This document shows, piece by piece, positions 11,511 to 21,903 of a stretch of 64,000 nucleotides of DNA. The DNA is from Glycine soja (Eukaryota; Streptophyta; Magnoliopsida; Fabales; Fabaceae). The notes beneath the pieces are model-generated. The model was not told the origin of the DNA and searched no databases. It saw only the letters and a program-made list of their open reading frames with translations. Location of the stretch: positions 26,537,735-26,601,734 of the forward strand of contig NC_041003.1 in NCBI RefSeq assembly GCF_004193775.1, written 5' to 3'. The number at the start of each line of letters is the position of its first letter. Positions within the stretch are counted from its first letter, which is position 1. The translations under genes and the position numbers were made by a program.

Positions 11511-12004
11511 ATCCTGACATTAACAAAAGATGCCACACATGGGGCAATTTTGAAAGCTGTTGTAGATGTCTCTAATGACTCATCAGGATTTTCAAGTTTG
11601 TACCATTATTGTAAACCACAGTTACAATGTTAAAAGAAATGGATGAAGTTGATATCTTTGTCCCTCATCCTCTCACAAACGCATCTTTACTTATTCAACT
11701 TTCACCGGAATGTGGGTGCAAGCCATTGGTCTGTTTGCTCAAGCAACCTGTGCTCCTGAGTTTGGACTTCCAAGACCGTTCAATCAGAGATTACTCGTCT
11801 TGCACGTTGGTGGGGGTGCCGTAAAACAACGAGTAAAGTTCAAAACCAATAAGTTTCAAAATAAAAAAAAGAGTTCAAAAAATAAAAGAAGAGAAAAAAA
11901 AAAGAGCATTTGATTGACTGTGTTTTCAAGACGTCCATGTGACCTCATTTTATCATTCCGGAAAGTTTGTCTTTTTAGAGAGAAGTGAGTTATCAAGAAT
12001 AGGA
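11511..12004 (+). other. Post-gag remnant without pol
   Basis: Short open pieces (for example 11627-11824) continue the gag-side coding texture but show no protease, RT or integrase motif. Low-complexity AAAAG runs follow. This is where pol would be expected. Confidence 0.45.
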
Positions 12005-12967
12005 TGTTGGACAAATGGCCTCAGTTACCTTAAGAAAAAGAGGGGATTGAATTAAGATACGAAGACTATTCCCCAATTAAACTTTCACTCTCTCTTTTCG
12101 GATTAACAATGCACCCTTAAACATGAATTACTCAAAAGACAATTCAAAATAAACTTCTTTAAAGCAAAAGATAAATAGCAATAAATAAAAGAAGTTTAAG
12201 GGAAGAGAGGAATGCAAACTTGATTTATACTGGTTCGGCCACTTCCCGTGCCTACGTCCAGTCCTCAAGCAACCCACTTGAGATTTTCCACTCTCTTTGT
12301 AAAACTCCTTTTACAAAGTCTGAACCACACAGGGACAACCCTTCCCTTGTGTTCAAGAATCCCTTACAACAAGAGACCCACGGTCTCTTAATCCCTTTTC
12401 AGAAATAAGAAGAAGAGAAGAAGAGGTCTCTCTTAAAAGAGATAGATTGTACAATGAAGATCAATCAAAATTCCTTATTGAATATGCAAGTGGTTGACCA
12501 AGGAATCTTTTTGAGAGGATAAAATATTTCAGTTCAGAAAAACTCTTAATCTTTTAAGAGGATAAAACTTTTTGGGCAATGAAAACTCCCTTTAAGTTCG
12601 TGTTTCCAAGTCACCTTTGATGGTCATTCATAAAAAAGTTTTAATAGGTGTGACTCTTGGCAATTATTTTCTGAAAATCCCCTCTGGTAATCAATTACAC
12701 ATTATAAATTTTGAATTCAAATTTCTAGTGACTGTGATAAACATTTTCAACTGCTGGTAATCGATTACCATAGAGAAAATCTCAATTTGAAATGATAGAA
12801 TTCTTTGGTCAAACCTTTTGTATTTTCAATTTGGAAACTTCTTCCTAAAGATTCTAGAGATCAACTTGATCATATATCTTGATTTTCTTGGATTCTTGTC
12901 TTGAGTAAAACTTAGAAGCACTTGATCCTTTAGCATCATCAAGACATCAAAACATCTTGCTTCTACA
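12005..12967 (-). mobile_element. Solo LTR of a Sirevirus-like copia, minus orientation
   Basis: TGTTGGAC...TTCTACA on the plus strand, 963 bp, flanked by the 5-bp duplication TAGGA (12000-12004 and 12968-12972). The terminal TGTTGGACAAATGGCC mirrors the GGCCACTTGTC-type ends of the LTRs at 36262 and 44563. It holds one GTAATCGATTAC palindrome (12757) and one variant (12687). It inserted after the gypsy element had landed. Confidence 0.85.
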
Positions 12968-13092
12968 TAGGAGTCATTTGACTTAATCCATCATTTGAAA
13001 GATCCTTCAACTATTTCTCGTCCTTGGAAAATTCTTTTTGCAAGAATCAACTGCATCTTTCATTCTTCCTCACTAAGAGGTTGTGAAAACAA

Positions 13093-13450
13093 GACAACAA
13101 TTGGTACCTCTAAGCCCTACACTGGGGCAATGAAAGGCCCCATGCATAAACCTCAAATGAACCTAGGGGCAGATTAGAAGTTCTCACCCAATAGGTTCCT
13201 TGCTACAAGGTCATGACGAAAGACAACGATTGTACCTCAAAGCCCTACACTGGGGCAATGAAAGGCACCATGCAAAAACCTCAAGCGAACCTAGGGGCAG
13301 ATTAGAAGTTTTCACCCAATAGGTTCCCAGCTACAAAGTCATGACAAAAGATAACAATTGGTACCTCAAAGCCTTACACTAAGGCAATGAGGGGCATCGT
13401 GCATGAGCCTCAAGTGAACATAGGGGCAGATCAAAAGTTCTCACCCGTCG
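13093..13450 (+). repeat. Tandem repeat, 3 copies of about 128 bp
   Basis: Units begin at 13093, 13222 and 13350 with GACAACAATTGG-like words and share CTACACTGGGGCAATGA and CTAGGGGCAGAT motifs. They are diverged and non-coding. Confidence 0.85.
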
Positions 13451-13939
13451 ATGTTTTTAAACAAAAAAAAAGGGAGACAAGCCCTGGAAATTCAATAGAT
13501 TGATTAAACGTCAAACAGATCCATTGTCGTCACTCCAAAATGGTCAAGTGACTAAATCAAACAGAATATACACTCTGAGGGAGTTTCCGGAGAGATTTGC
13601 AAAAGATAGGATAAGGTTGCATGAATTATCACATTTTTCAAAAGGACAGTCAATCTGTGTTTTCCAAAAAAATTAAATCAAAATCAAAATCACGAAATAG
13701 GGAAAGAATGTCATGAACATTGTACAACTTTCCATTGCATTGCATTGTTTCATGTGCGGTCAGCATTACCAAGTTTCACAACAAAGGTTGCATACGTCTG
13801 CATCCCTAAAAATCATGTTAACTGCATAGAGTTCCTACATCTCGTGTCCAATCTTTTTGGATGACCTGCCCTCTCAATGAGTCGATCTCTTGCTTTCTCA
13901 TAAAGATGGACCCTTGGGTACTAGTACCTGTCACCTTTA

Positions 13940-14004
13940 GAGGACTATATGTCCTCGCCTGCAGAGGGCTGCACGCCCTCGCCTTTAGAGGGCTACGCGT
14001 CCTC
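13940..14004 (+). repeat. Three short hairpins at an exact 24-bp period
   Basis: GAGGAC/GTCCTC (13940-13956), GAGGGC/GCCCTC (13964-13980) and GAGGGC/GTCCTC (13988-14004) each form 6-bp stems with 5-nt loops. Unit 1 and unit 2 differ at paired positions but both pair perfectly; unit 3 has one G-T wobble. Confidence 0.7.
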
Positions 14005-14380
14005 ATTTTCAGTGTGCTCCATATCCACACCTTAAGAGAATATAAGGTCCTTTGCCCTTAGATGCTTAACCGAGACTTGCCCTCCCGGTTAAGGGGCTAG
14101 TAGTTTCCTTTTATCAGTTCCTAGGCCACCCCCTGATATTGGAGGGCGACCAACTGTGCGAGCACATCCAGAGAAGAAGGCTATCACGCATCAACTATGC
14201 ATACCGGGGCAAGATTTCACCTGTGCCGCTGCAAAAAGACGAGTGTGGATCATGCGCACCAACATGACCACTTTTACATGGATATGGATGACGTTGCTAT
14301 TTAGTAACATTCTGCCCGGCGACCACAATGCCAATCTCCCCCTGCAGATGTATCGGTTGGTCTGTGCCGTCATGACATAG

Positions 14381-14746
14381 GTAAGTATGCATATGGTTCA
14401 ACTGATTTCTAATACCATCTATTGTTTGCAGGAATCGCACCCACAAAGACACCCAGTGGACTCGGAGAAGTCCAATAGGGCCCTGGGGGTTTCCAGCTCT
14501 GGTTACGGGCCTCTGTAGCCCTACAGGGTGCCCGTTCCCCCCGGCAAGATCACATCATCATCGGTAAGTATGCACATCGCTCGACTGATTTCTGATTGCA
14601 TCTATTGTTTGCAGGGATCGCGCCTGCAAAACACCCAGTGGACCCGAAGAAGTCCAACAGGGTCTTGGAATTGTCAAGCTCTGATTATGGGTCTCTGTCA
14701 GTTCTACGGAGTGCCTGCCACCTCCAGCAAGGGCATCAGGCCCCCT
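14381..14746 (+). repeat. Two tandem 183-bp units, each opening with an intron-like 51-nt segment
   Basis: GTAAGTATGCA starts at 14381 and 14564, and each is followed 51 nt later by a TTGTTTGCAG acceptor-like end (14431 and 14614). The rest of each unit shares CACCCAGTGGAC and GAAGTCCAA words. The splice-like ends may be chance or may derive from a once-spliced segment. Confidence 0.65.
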
Positions 14747-15169
14747 ATTAATCGAGCTTTCATCAAGAAGTACTGCGTCTCCAGGCAGGCGCAGGGCGAA
14801 ACACCACAGCAGCCTGGGGATGGCCGGCAGCGGGCAACAGACGCACCGCCATCACCTCTAGAGTTCACCTCAGCTCATCCACAAAAAGGTTAGAGCGTTG
14901 CTTACGACCCATGGCCTACCAATAGGCGACCAAGTCCAAAGTTAAAGGTAAGCAAAGTACTAGGTCCGTGACCGACAAGCCATCACGCGTCCAGCTCAAG
15001 ACGTTAAAGAAGCGCTACTAGGAGGCAACTTAGTAACTTTTAAATCTCTGCTTGTTTGATCACCTTTCTTTCTCAAGTAATAGTAGGACACACCTAGTTG
15101 CTCATGATCCTAGGAATTTAAATAAAACAAGCACAAGCTCGGAAGGTAGTCATACCTCACAAAAAAGTA

Positions 15170-15395
15170 TATGTATATATGTATGTTTAGGTAGAAAGAT
15201 ACCTTGGAGATGCATGTATACTTCACAAAATATATATATGTATGTTTAGGTAGCAAGATACCTTGGATATGCATGTATATAGCAAAAATATCTCATAAAA
15301 CATATATATGTATGTTTAGGTAGCAAGATACCTTGGATATGCATGTATATAGCAAAAATATTATACGTATGTTTAGGTAGCAAAATACCTCATAA
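15170..15395 (+). repeat. Tandem repeat, four units of about 57-70 bp
   Basis: The word TATGTTTAGGTAG recurs at about 15182, 15241, 15311 and 15368, with AAGATACCTTGGATATGCAT following in most units. Confidence 0.8.
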
Positions 15396-15944
15396 AAAAA
15401 AGGGAGCAATAAGAGAGCGAGCAAGAAAAGAATAAGAAGAAAAAAAAATATAGAAAAAAAAAATAATAATAAAAAGTTGTCTAGCTGAAAAACCATTAAA
15501 AAAAGATGACTTCCAACTTTTCTTTGAAAAAATTCACTGATCATAACTAGTTTTTGAAAGAATGTGTATACACCTGAAGGGTGAATGCTGTGAAAATTTT
15601 CCCGGACGCCCAAAATGGACTCGAATGAATGCACAAATTGATAAAAGAACGTATTTTGGAAATACTGGGTTGACTTAAGATAGGGAAAATGAATCCTGAG
15701 CCCTAGTGTCACATGACCATAAAAAAACTTGATGCTTGAGTGTCCACATAGGTGCATGCATGACCAGTTTTGCATAAAATTTCCTAATCATCATTGTTGC
15801 ATGTGTATCATGGAAATAATGTAGGACATCCCCTTTATCCCCGAACCGCTGGCCAAACCCTGACATATATCATGATCAGCCGTTCTACAAGCCTTGAGCC
15901 AAAATCCCAATTTACCATAATCCTTACCCTCGGAAGAAAACACG

Positions 15945-16085
15945 AAGAGAAGGAAAATTCCCAATCCAAGAAAGGGAGAAGACACAAAAAAAAGAAGAAG
16001 AGAGAATTCCCAATCCAAGAAAGGTAGAAGACACAAAACAAAAAGAAAATTCCCAATGAAAGAGTGGGAGAAAGCAAAAAAAAAA
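15945..16085 (+). repeat. Purine-rich short tandem repeats
   Basis: AATTCCCAATCCAAGAAAGG with a GAGAAGACACAAAA-type spacer recurs three times at roughly 50-bp spacing, grading into poly-A/G. Confidence 0.75.
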
Positions 16086-16757
16086 AAAAAAGAAAAAGAA
16101 AGAAAGATTCTCGATCAAGGATCGGAAGAAAACAGAAGAAATATGCAGAAAGGTCTTCGGACCAGACAATATCTGAACAATACAGAATTGTCACCAAGTA
16201 AACAAAAAAAGAAAGGAAACCACGACCCAAAGTGGCCCTCTCCCTTTGATTGCCAATCAAAATCCTGTGCGCTAGCGACTTTCTCGCCTCGCACTAAACA
16301 AAAACAGAAAAGGAAAAGGCAAAAACACTCAAAGCCAAATTCCCCACCTAAAAACCATTCCCAAAATAAGTCCTATTGATCCATGATCACGCATGTAATC
16401 TTTGATTTGATAGGAAATGATTTACAAAATCAAGTCATGACATATCTATGGTTCGAAATTAGGATAAAACATTTACCTGTGTGAGATTGATACACTTTGA
16501 GTGATTTTCTCCTATCTTTGTTGGACCCAGTGTTTCCTCTAAATGGTCATTTAGAAATGAAATGCTAACATCCAAAATCTCATTTACAGTTATGAGAAAA
16601 TTTCATCAGCATACTCTCCTTCCCCGATAGACACATTATTTTTCATCCAAAAAGCATATGTTGCTCTGATCAGTTGGAAGTTTTGTCTCTTTACTAAAGC
16701 ATGTTCGCATTTGGGTGAAGAAAAAACCGAGACTATTTTTAGTCTCACAGTTGTCAA

Positions 16758-16829
16758 GAACTACGTAGGTCTGAGTTCCTCATCACAAATTGAGGATACG
16801 TAGGAGCAAAAGCCCTGCTTTTGTCGACC
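16758..16829 (+). other. Two-hairpin structural element, internal copy
   Basis: It has the same layout as the LTR copies. Hairpin 1 pairs TCCTCA with TGAGGA; hairpin 2 pairs CAAAAGC with GCTTTTG around CCT, a perfect 7-bp stem. It lies outside the LTRs in the non-coding interior. Confidence 0.6.
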
Positions 16830-18699
16830 ACCCCACTTTTTGTTACCGTGACCCAAGGGTCTGGTGGCATGCGGAGCCACATGACCGTGGGATCCCCAAA
16901 TTCGTATGTTCCATCATTTATCATTTGTATGTTATCTTATTTCTATGACTTGAGGGACTAACGTTTGTTTCGTGTTGATTAACATTTGTTTTGTACATAC
17001 ATATCGTTAGAGTTGTTACGTCGGTACTTGTTTCATTGTTATCAATAGTGTTTGTTGGAATTCCGGAATCGTGTAGAGTTTTTCGTTTAGGAACGTCGTC
17101 CTAAAAATAAAATGAACCAAAAATCCTAATAAAAAGAGAGAAGCGTTGTGAATAAAAGTCATGTTCATAAAGAAAAGAAAAAGATTTTTATCTATACATG
17201 TATGTAAAAGGAAAATGTGTATAAAAGGTCTTTGTGTGTAAATGATGTGTGGAAAGAAATTCTTGTGTGTGTGAGCAACAAGTGTATATAAAGAAACTTT
17301 TGTATGAGCCATGGGTGTGTGTTGGAGAAAAACGGAAAAGATCTTTGAATGTAAATAGGGTTTGACCGTGTGACGTAAAGAGAGAGAGTTCCAATGCATA
17401 TACAGAAAGAGTTTGTTATGTATAAGATTGTAGATGTACAAAGGAAAATTTCTTCATAGAAGACCATAGGTGTATAATTTTGTGAATATATAAAAATGAA
17501 ACAAAAAGGAAAGAGAAAGAAAGACTGCGAAGGTCGACATGTTATAGTTAAGAAGTATAAATCATTCGTAAAGAGCAAACGCATCTTCTGGAAACAAGGG
17601 ACTGATGCTAAGAGTTTATTTTCCGGAATGAACCGAGATAAGGATGGATGAATTCATTGAACTGATAAAAGAACATAACTTGGAAACATTGGGTTTGTCT
17701 GTGTAAATTCCCAACCGTAGTATCACAATGCCATAAACAGAATGCTTGAGTGCCCACCTGGCTGTAGCCATGACTAATTTTGCACGCTGTTTTCAAATCA
17801 TCATTGTCACGCGTGCCTTATGGAACAATATGGAAGCTCGTCCTGAAATCGACACCTTGACACCCAAATTTGTTTCGCCCCAGATATCAAGATTGGGTTC
17901 ACACGATAAAAGACCCCATTGAAAGACAACCTTAGACCTTTTTGAACCTTGGCCTATGAAAAAGGGAATCCTCATTCTTTCCCCCGAAGCAAAGGACAAT
18001 GGAATCCCCTCAAGGGAGAGTGAATAGAATGCTGAAACCCGATTTCCCAAAGAAAGGGATGGGGAAGGAAAAGTGAAAAGAAAGAGAAGGAAGAAATGGA
18101 AAGAAAGAAGTAAAAAAAAAGAAAAAGAAAAATAAAGAAAAGAACTGAAGAAAGGGAAGAAGGGTTCCCAATCAAGGATCGAAAAGAAGTGAAAAAGGAA
18201 AAAAGCAATTCTCGATCAATGAAAGAAAGAGGACAGAAATTCTTCAAAGCCAGATTGCCACTCAGAATCATTCTTGACTGGCAATATTCCACCCCACATG
18301 AACAAAGAGGAAAAGACCGAAACACCCAGCTTCCTCTCCAAAAACACCACCCTCGAGAAAATCCTATTGGTCCGTGATCGTACGGTTGATCTTTGATTCG
18401 ATAGGAAGTCGCGTGCAAAATAGAGTCATGAGGCAGTTATGGTTTGGAAATAGGATAAAACACTTGCCTTGTGAGTTTTATACACTATGAGTGATTTATT
18501 TTCAGCTTAGCCCGATGTTTCCCCTGCGTGCTCATTTGAAAGCTAGAAGTTGACATCCTACCCTTCATTCTCGGTTATAAGGAAGATTACCCTTGGCACA
18601 AGTATATTGTTTCTCTAAGATGTGGTGCTCTCGCGAATGATTTATTTTTCTTTGCAAAAAAGCGTGTTATCCTTTTAGGTGGAAAAACCCGGTGGACCG

Positions 18700-19745
18700 T
18701 TCGGTCCCGCCAACCCCTTTTCCGGAGCTCCATGAATTGCGTTTTTGTTCATGTGTCCTCCACTTTCGAGTTTGGAGCTGAGTTTCATGATTGCCTAAGT
18801 GAGGACCCTCAAGGAAATCCTCCATTCTCACCCTTTTTCGGAGCCACATGAATGTTATTGCTTAGGGCTGTTCATGTGTTCTCCATTTTCGAGTTTGGAG
18901 CTGAGTTTCATGATTGCCTAAGTGAGGACCCTCAAGGCAATCCTCCATTCTCACCCTTTTTCGGAGCCACATGAATGTTATTGCTTAGGGCTGTTCATGT
19001 GTTCTCCATTTTCGAGTTTGGAGTTGAGTTTCATGATTGCCTAAGTGAGGACCCTCTAGGCAATCCTCCATTCTCACCCTTTTTCGGAGCCACATGAATG
19101 TTAGTGCCTAGGGCTGTTCATGTGTCCTCCATTTTCGAGTTTGGAGCTGAGTTTCATGATTGCCTAAGTGAGGACCCTCAAGGAAATTCTCCATTCTCAC
19201 CTTTTTTCGGAGCCACATGAATGTTATTGCTTAGGGCTGTTCATGTGTCCTCCATTTTCGAGTTTGGAGCTGAGTTTCATGATTGCCTAAGTGAGGACCC
19301 TCAAGGCAATCCTCCATTCTCACCCTTTTTCGAAGCCACATGAATGTTATTGCTTAGGGCTGTTCATGTGTCCTCCATTTTCGAGTTTGGAGCTGAGTTT
19401 CATGATTGCCTAAGTGAGGACCCTCAAGGCAATCCTCCATTCTCACCCTTTTTCAGAGCCACATGAATGTTATTGCTTAGGGCTGTTCATGTGTTCTCCA
19501 TTTTCGAGTTTGGAGCTGAGTTTCATGATTGCCTAAGTGAGGACCCTCAAGGCAATCCTCCATTCTCACCCTTTTTCGGAGCCACTTGAATGTTATTTTC
19601 TAGCGCTGTTCATGTGTCCTCCACTTTTGAGTTTAGAGCTGTGTTTCATGATTGCCTAAGTGCGGACCCTCAAGGCAATCCTCCATTCTCTCCTTTTGCG
19701 GAGCCCCATGAATGTTATTGCCTAGCGCTGTTCATGTGTCCTCCC
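18700..19745 (+). repeat. Tandem array of eight 123-bp units
   Basis: The word CGAGTTTGGAG starts at 18767, 18890, 19013, 19136, 19259, 19382 and 19505, with an altered eighth copy at 19628: an exact 123-bp period. Inner copies are nearly identical; the edge copies are diverged, as expected from unequal exchange or RT slippage. 123 is divisible by three, but stops occur in each unit, so I do not call it coding. Confidence 0.95.
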
Positions 19746-19983
19746 TTATCAAGCGCGAAGTCTCTGGTGACTGGGAAACACATTATTCTGTTGTTTTCTA
19801 GATCGGTTCCTTCGCCAAATATGTGTATATGTATATTACGTTCATTGTTCTTGTTGTTGTTTGTATTTTGTTTTGTGCAGAAGAAAAAAAGGAGTAGAGA
19901 CGAGAGTTGTCATCACAAAAAGGGCAGGACGGACGAAATCAGTGTCCTATCTTTGCTTTCCTTTTATCTCCGATGAGAGGTAA

Positions 19984-19998
19984 GTAAAGAGGGGCAAC
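19984..19998 (+). other. Polypurine tract of the gypsy element
   Basis: GTAAAGAGGGGCAAC lies directly against the 3' LTR start at 19999, the expected plus-strand primer position. Confidence 0.75.
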
Positions 19999-21600
19999 TG
20001 TCATACCCTAATTTCGTCCAGGGATTATTACTTGATGACATGCAACCTTTGGTTAGCCGCTTTGAGATACTTGGCGTCCTTTGTTGCACAATAAATGAAG
20101 TCCCGAGACGTCTCAGAAATCAAAAGGAAGCAGGTTTGCGCGATCCGTGAAATTTCATAATGTGGCGGAAGTCGAAAAGAGGTGGTTTTGCGCAATCTGT
20201 GAGTTTCCGTAACTTCTTCGAAAGCTAAAAAAGAGTAAATACATAATCCGTAAGAATTCGTAACCTTGCGGAAGGAAAATAAGTATCGTTACGAAATTCG
20301 CAAAGTTTCGTAACGTTACAGAAAAAGAATTACAAAAAAATAGAAGGGGGGTGCATTTAGTAAAAGGGGGGGGTGCAAATAGCAACCAGGCCCACTTGGG
20401 CCCTCCAGAAGATTCCTCCAGAAGGCTATTGCTTCTGGAGGAAGCAACCTTGCTCGCCTGGGCGAGCTGGGCGGCAAGCTTCTCTCCTATTTTGCTATAA
20501 ATAGGGGGAGAAGTGAAGAAGAAAAGGATTCAGCCCCTTAGGCACTTCTCTCTCTCTCGAAATTGCTGAGGAAAATTAGTTCCGTGAAGAAAATCCAAGC
20601 CAAGGCGCTTCCGTAACGTTTCTGTGAGAAATTACGCGAAAATTCTCGACCGTTCTTCAAGATTCATCGTTCGTTCTTCGTTTCCTTCAGTCTTCAACGG
20701 GTAAGTACCTCAAACCAAGCTTTTCAATTCATTCTATGTACCCGTGGTGGTCCACATTTTGTTTCATGTATTTTTATTCTCGTTTTCATTTACTTTTTAT
20801 ACCCCCTTTTGACGCGCTTAAGCCATTTATTTAAGTCATTTCTCGCTTAATCTAAAAATAAAATAAATTTCCACCGATCGTTTGAATTGTATCATCCGTT
20901 AATTTTGGTTAAAACGAATTCCGACCGTTCGGTCGTGCCGTAACCACGTTGGAAATAAAAAAAGAGGTAAAATAATAATATAATAATAATAAAAATACCT
21001 TTTAGTAAAATAAAAGCGTAAGATCAATCAGACGTTTTCTCTTTGGGATTTCTCATTCTTAATTGAATTGACTAATAACTAAAGTGAAACTAAGGCTAAA
21101 ATCAACTCGCCTAGTCAACCTCGTCCACAAAAATAGGATTTCGGAAGTTTATCATTTCAGTTTCTTACCAAGTAAAATGGATCATTCTTAAGGTCCAACG
21201 CCTTAAAATGACCACCTTTCAAGTAAAAAGAATCACTTGATTCACGCATATGAAAGAACTACGTAGGTCTGATTTCCTCTCCAAAGGAGGGTACGTAGGA
21301 GCAAGAGCCCCGCTTTTGTCGACCTCAAAAAATAAAAAGAAATAAAAGTTAAGATAACACAATTCCACAATTCTAAAAAATAGGCTGTTATCTTTCGAGA
21401 CAAACGTAAGAGGTGCTAATACCTTCCTCAAGCGTAAATACAACTCCCGAACTTAGAATTTTCATTTTGACTGGTTTCCTTCGGTTTTCCCGACGTTTTC
21501 CACAAATAAACGTTGGTGGTGACTCCGCGCATCTTTCCTCCTTTGGAAAGCGCACCCGTGAGCCTCGCCCTCGCTCGCCCGCGAAGGGCACGTTGCGACA
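19999..21600 (+). repeat. 3' LTR of the non-autonomous gypsy element
   Basis: 1602 bp, the same length as the 5' LTR, with TATA at 20496-20503, stem-loop at 21183-21210 and two-hairpin element at 21256-21324. It ends GCGACA and is followed by the TGTGT duplication. Confidence 0.95.
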
Positions 21601-21605
21601 TGTGT

Positions 21606-21903
21606 GTATGTGTTTTAATTTTATGTCTTGTTTCTTTTCTGCTTATAGGGTGTTTATGTATAGCTTAGTTTGTGTCTGCTAATTGGTATATGATTTGTAT
21701 GTCTTGAGCATAGATGTGTGTTTTGTGTAATAAGTGATCTCTGTTTGCACTTAGTCGATTATATCAACAAATAATTTACTATTTCGTGCTTTGCTCAAAT
21801 TTGAAAAGCTTTAGAAGCACAAATAGTCGACTATTTCAAATAGATAATAGACTATCTCACATCTGGAAAAATTCTAGCTTTGCAGATAGTCAATTATTTC
21901 AAG
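21606..21903 (+). promoter_or_regulatory. Copia pol-env spacer with TAGTCGACTA-type palindrome pairs
   Basis: The spacer of the old copia resumes here after the gypsy insertion. It holds AATAGTCGACTATT (21822-21835), TAGTCGATTA (21752) and related words, arranged in pairs about 20-21 bp apart. The MITE at 21904 interrupts it, and it resumes at 23600. Confidence 0.55.

Larger units (their letters stand above)
15570..18690 (+). repeat. Diverged direct duplication of about 1.1 kb inside the gypsy element
   Basis: About 15570-16740 and 17610-18690 follow the same order of motifs: GATAAAAGAAC, TTGGAAA, GCTTGAGTG, CATCATTGT, a purine-rich block with repeated TTCCCAATC, then ATAGGATAAAACA and a TGAGTGATTT segment. 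The copies are well diverged. Between them is the structural element at 16758-16829 and an AT-rich stretch with no gene. Minus-strand frames here are Phe/Leu-rich only because the plus strand is purine-rich. Confidence 0.7.
6471..21600 (+). mobile_element. Complete non-autonomous Ogre/Tat-like gypsy LTR retrotransposon, 15.1 kb
   Basis: Both LTRs are 1602 bp and begin TGTCATACCC and end GCGACA. The 5-bp duplication TGTGT lies at 6466-6470 and 21601-21605, so the ends are certain. Inside are a primer-binding site, a decayed gag, a long non-coding interior full of tandem repeats, and a polypurine tract. No protease, RT, RNase H or integrase is recognisable, so mobilisation would need a partner element. 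By eye the LTRs differ at about 35-40 sites (near 2.3%), implying an insertion on the order of 1 million years ago at usual plant rates. Non-autonomous gypsy families with autonomous partners are published for soybean; whether this is one of them is inference. Confidence 0.9.

Noticed and set aside
15293..16260. Minus-strand Phe/Leu-rich frames that look like membrane proteins
   Set aside because: They are the complement of purine-rich tandem repeats in the gypsy interior; hydrophobicity is a composition effect.
17016..18418. More minus-strand hydrophobic frames
   Set aside because: Same cause; they shift with the repeats and carry no family motif.
18700..19745. CRISPR-like array
   Set aside because: The whole 123-bp unit repeats with no unique spacers, in a plant retroelement. 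It is a tandem array.
19590..19976. 128-codon plus-strand frame as a gene
   Set aside because: It starts in the last tandem units and runs into the 3' non-coding part; no known domain.
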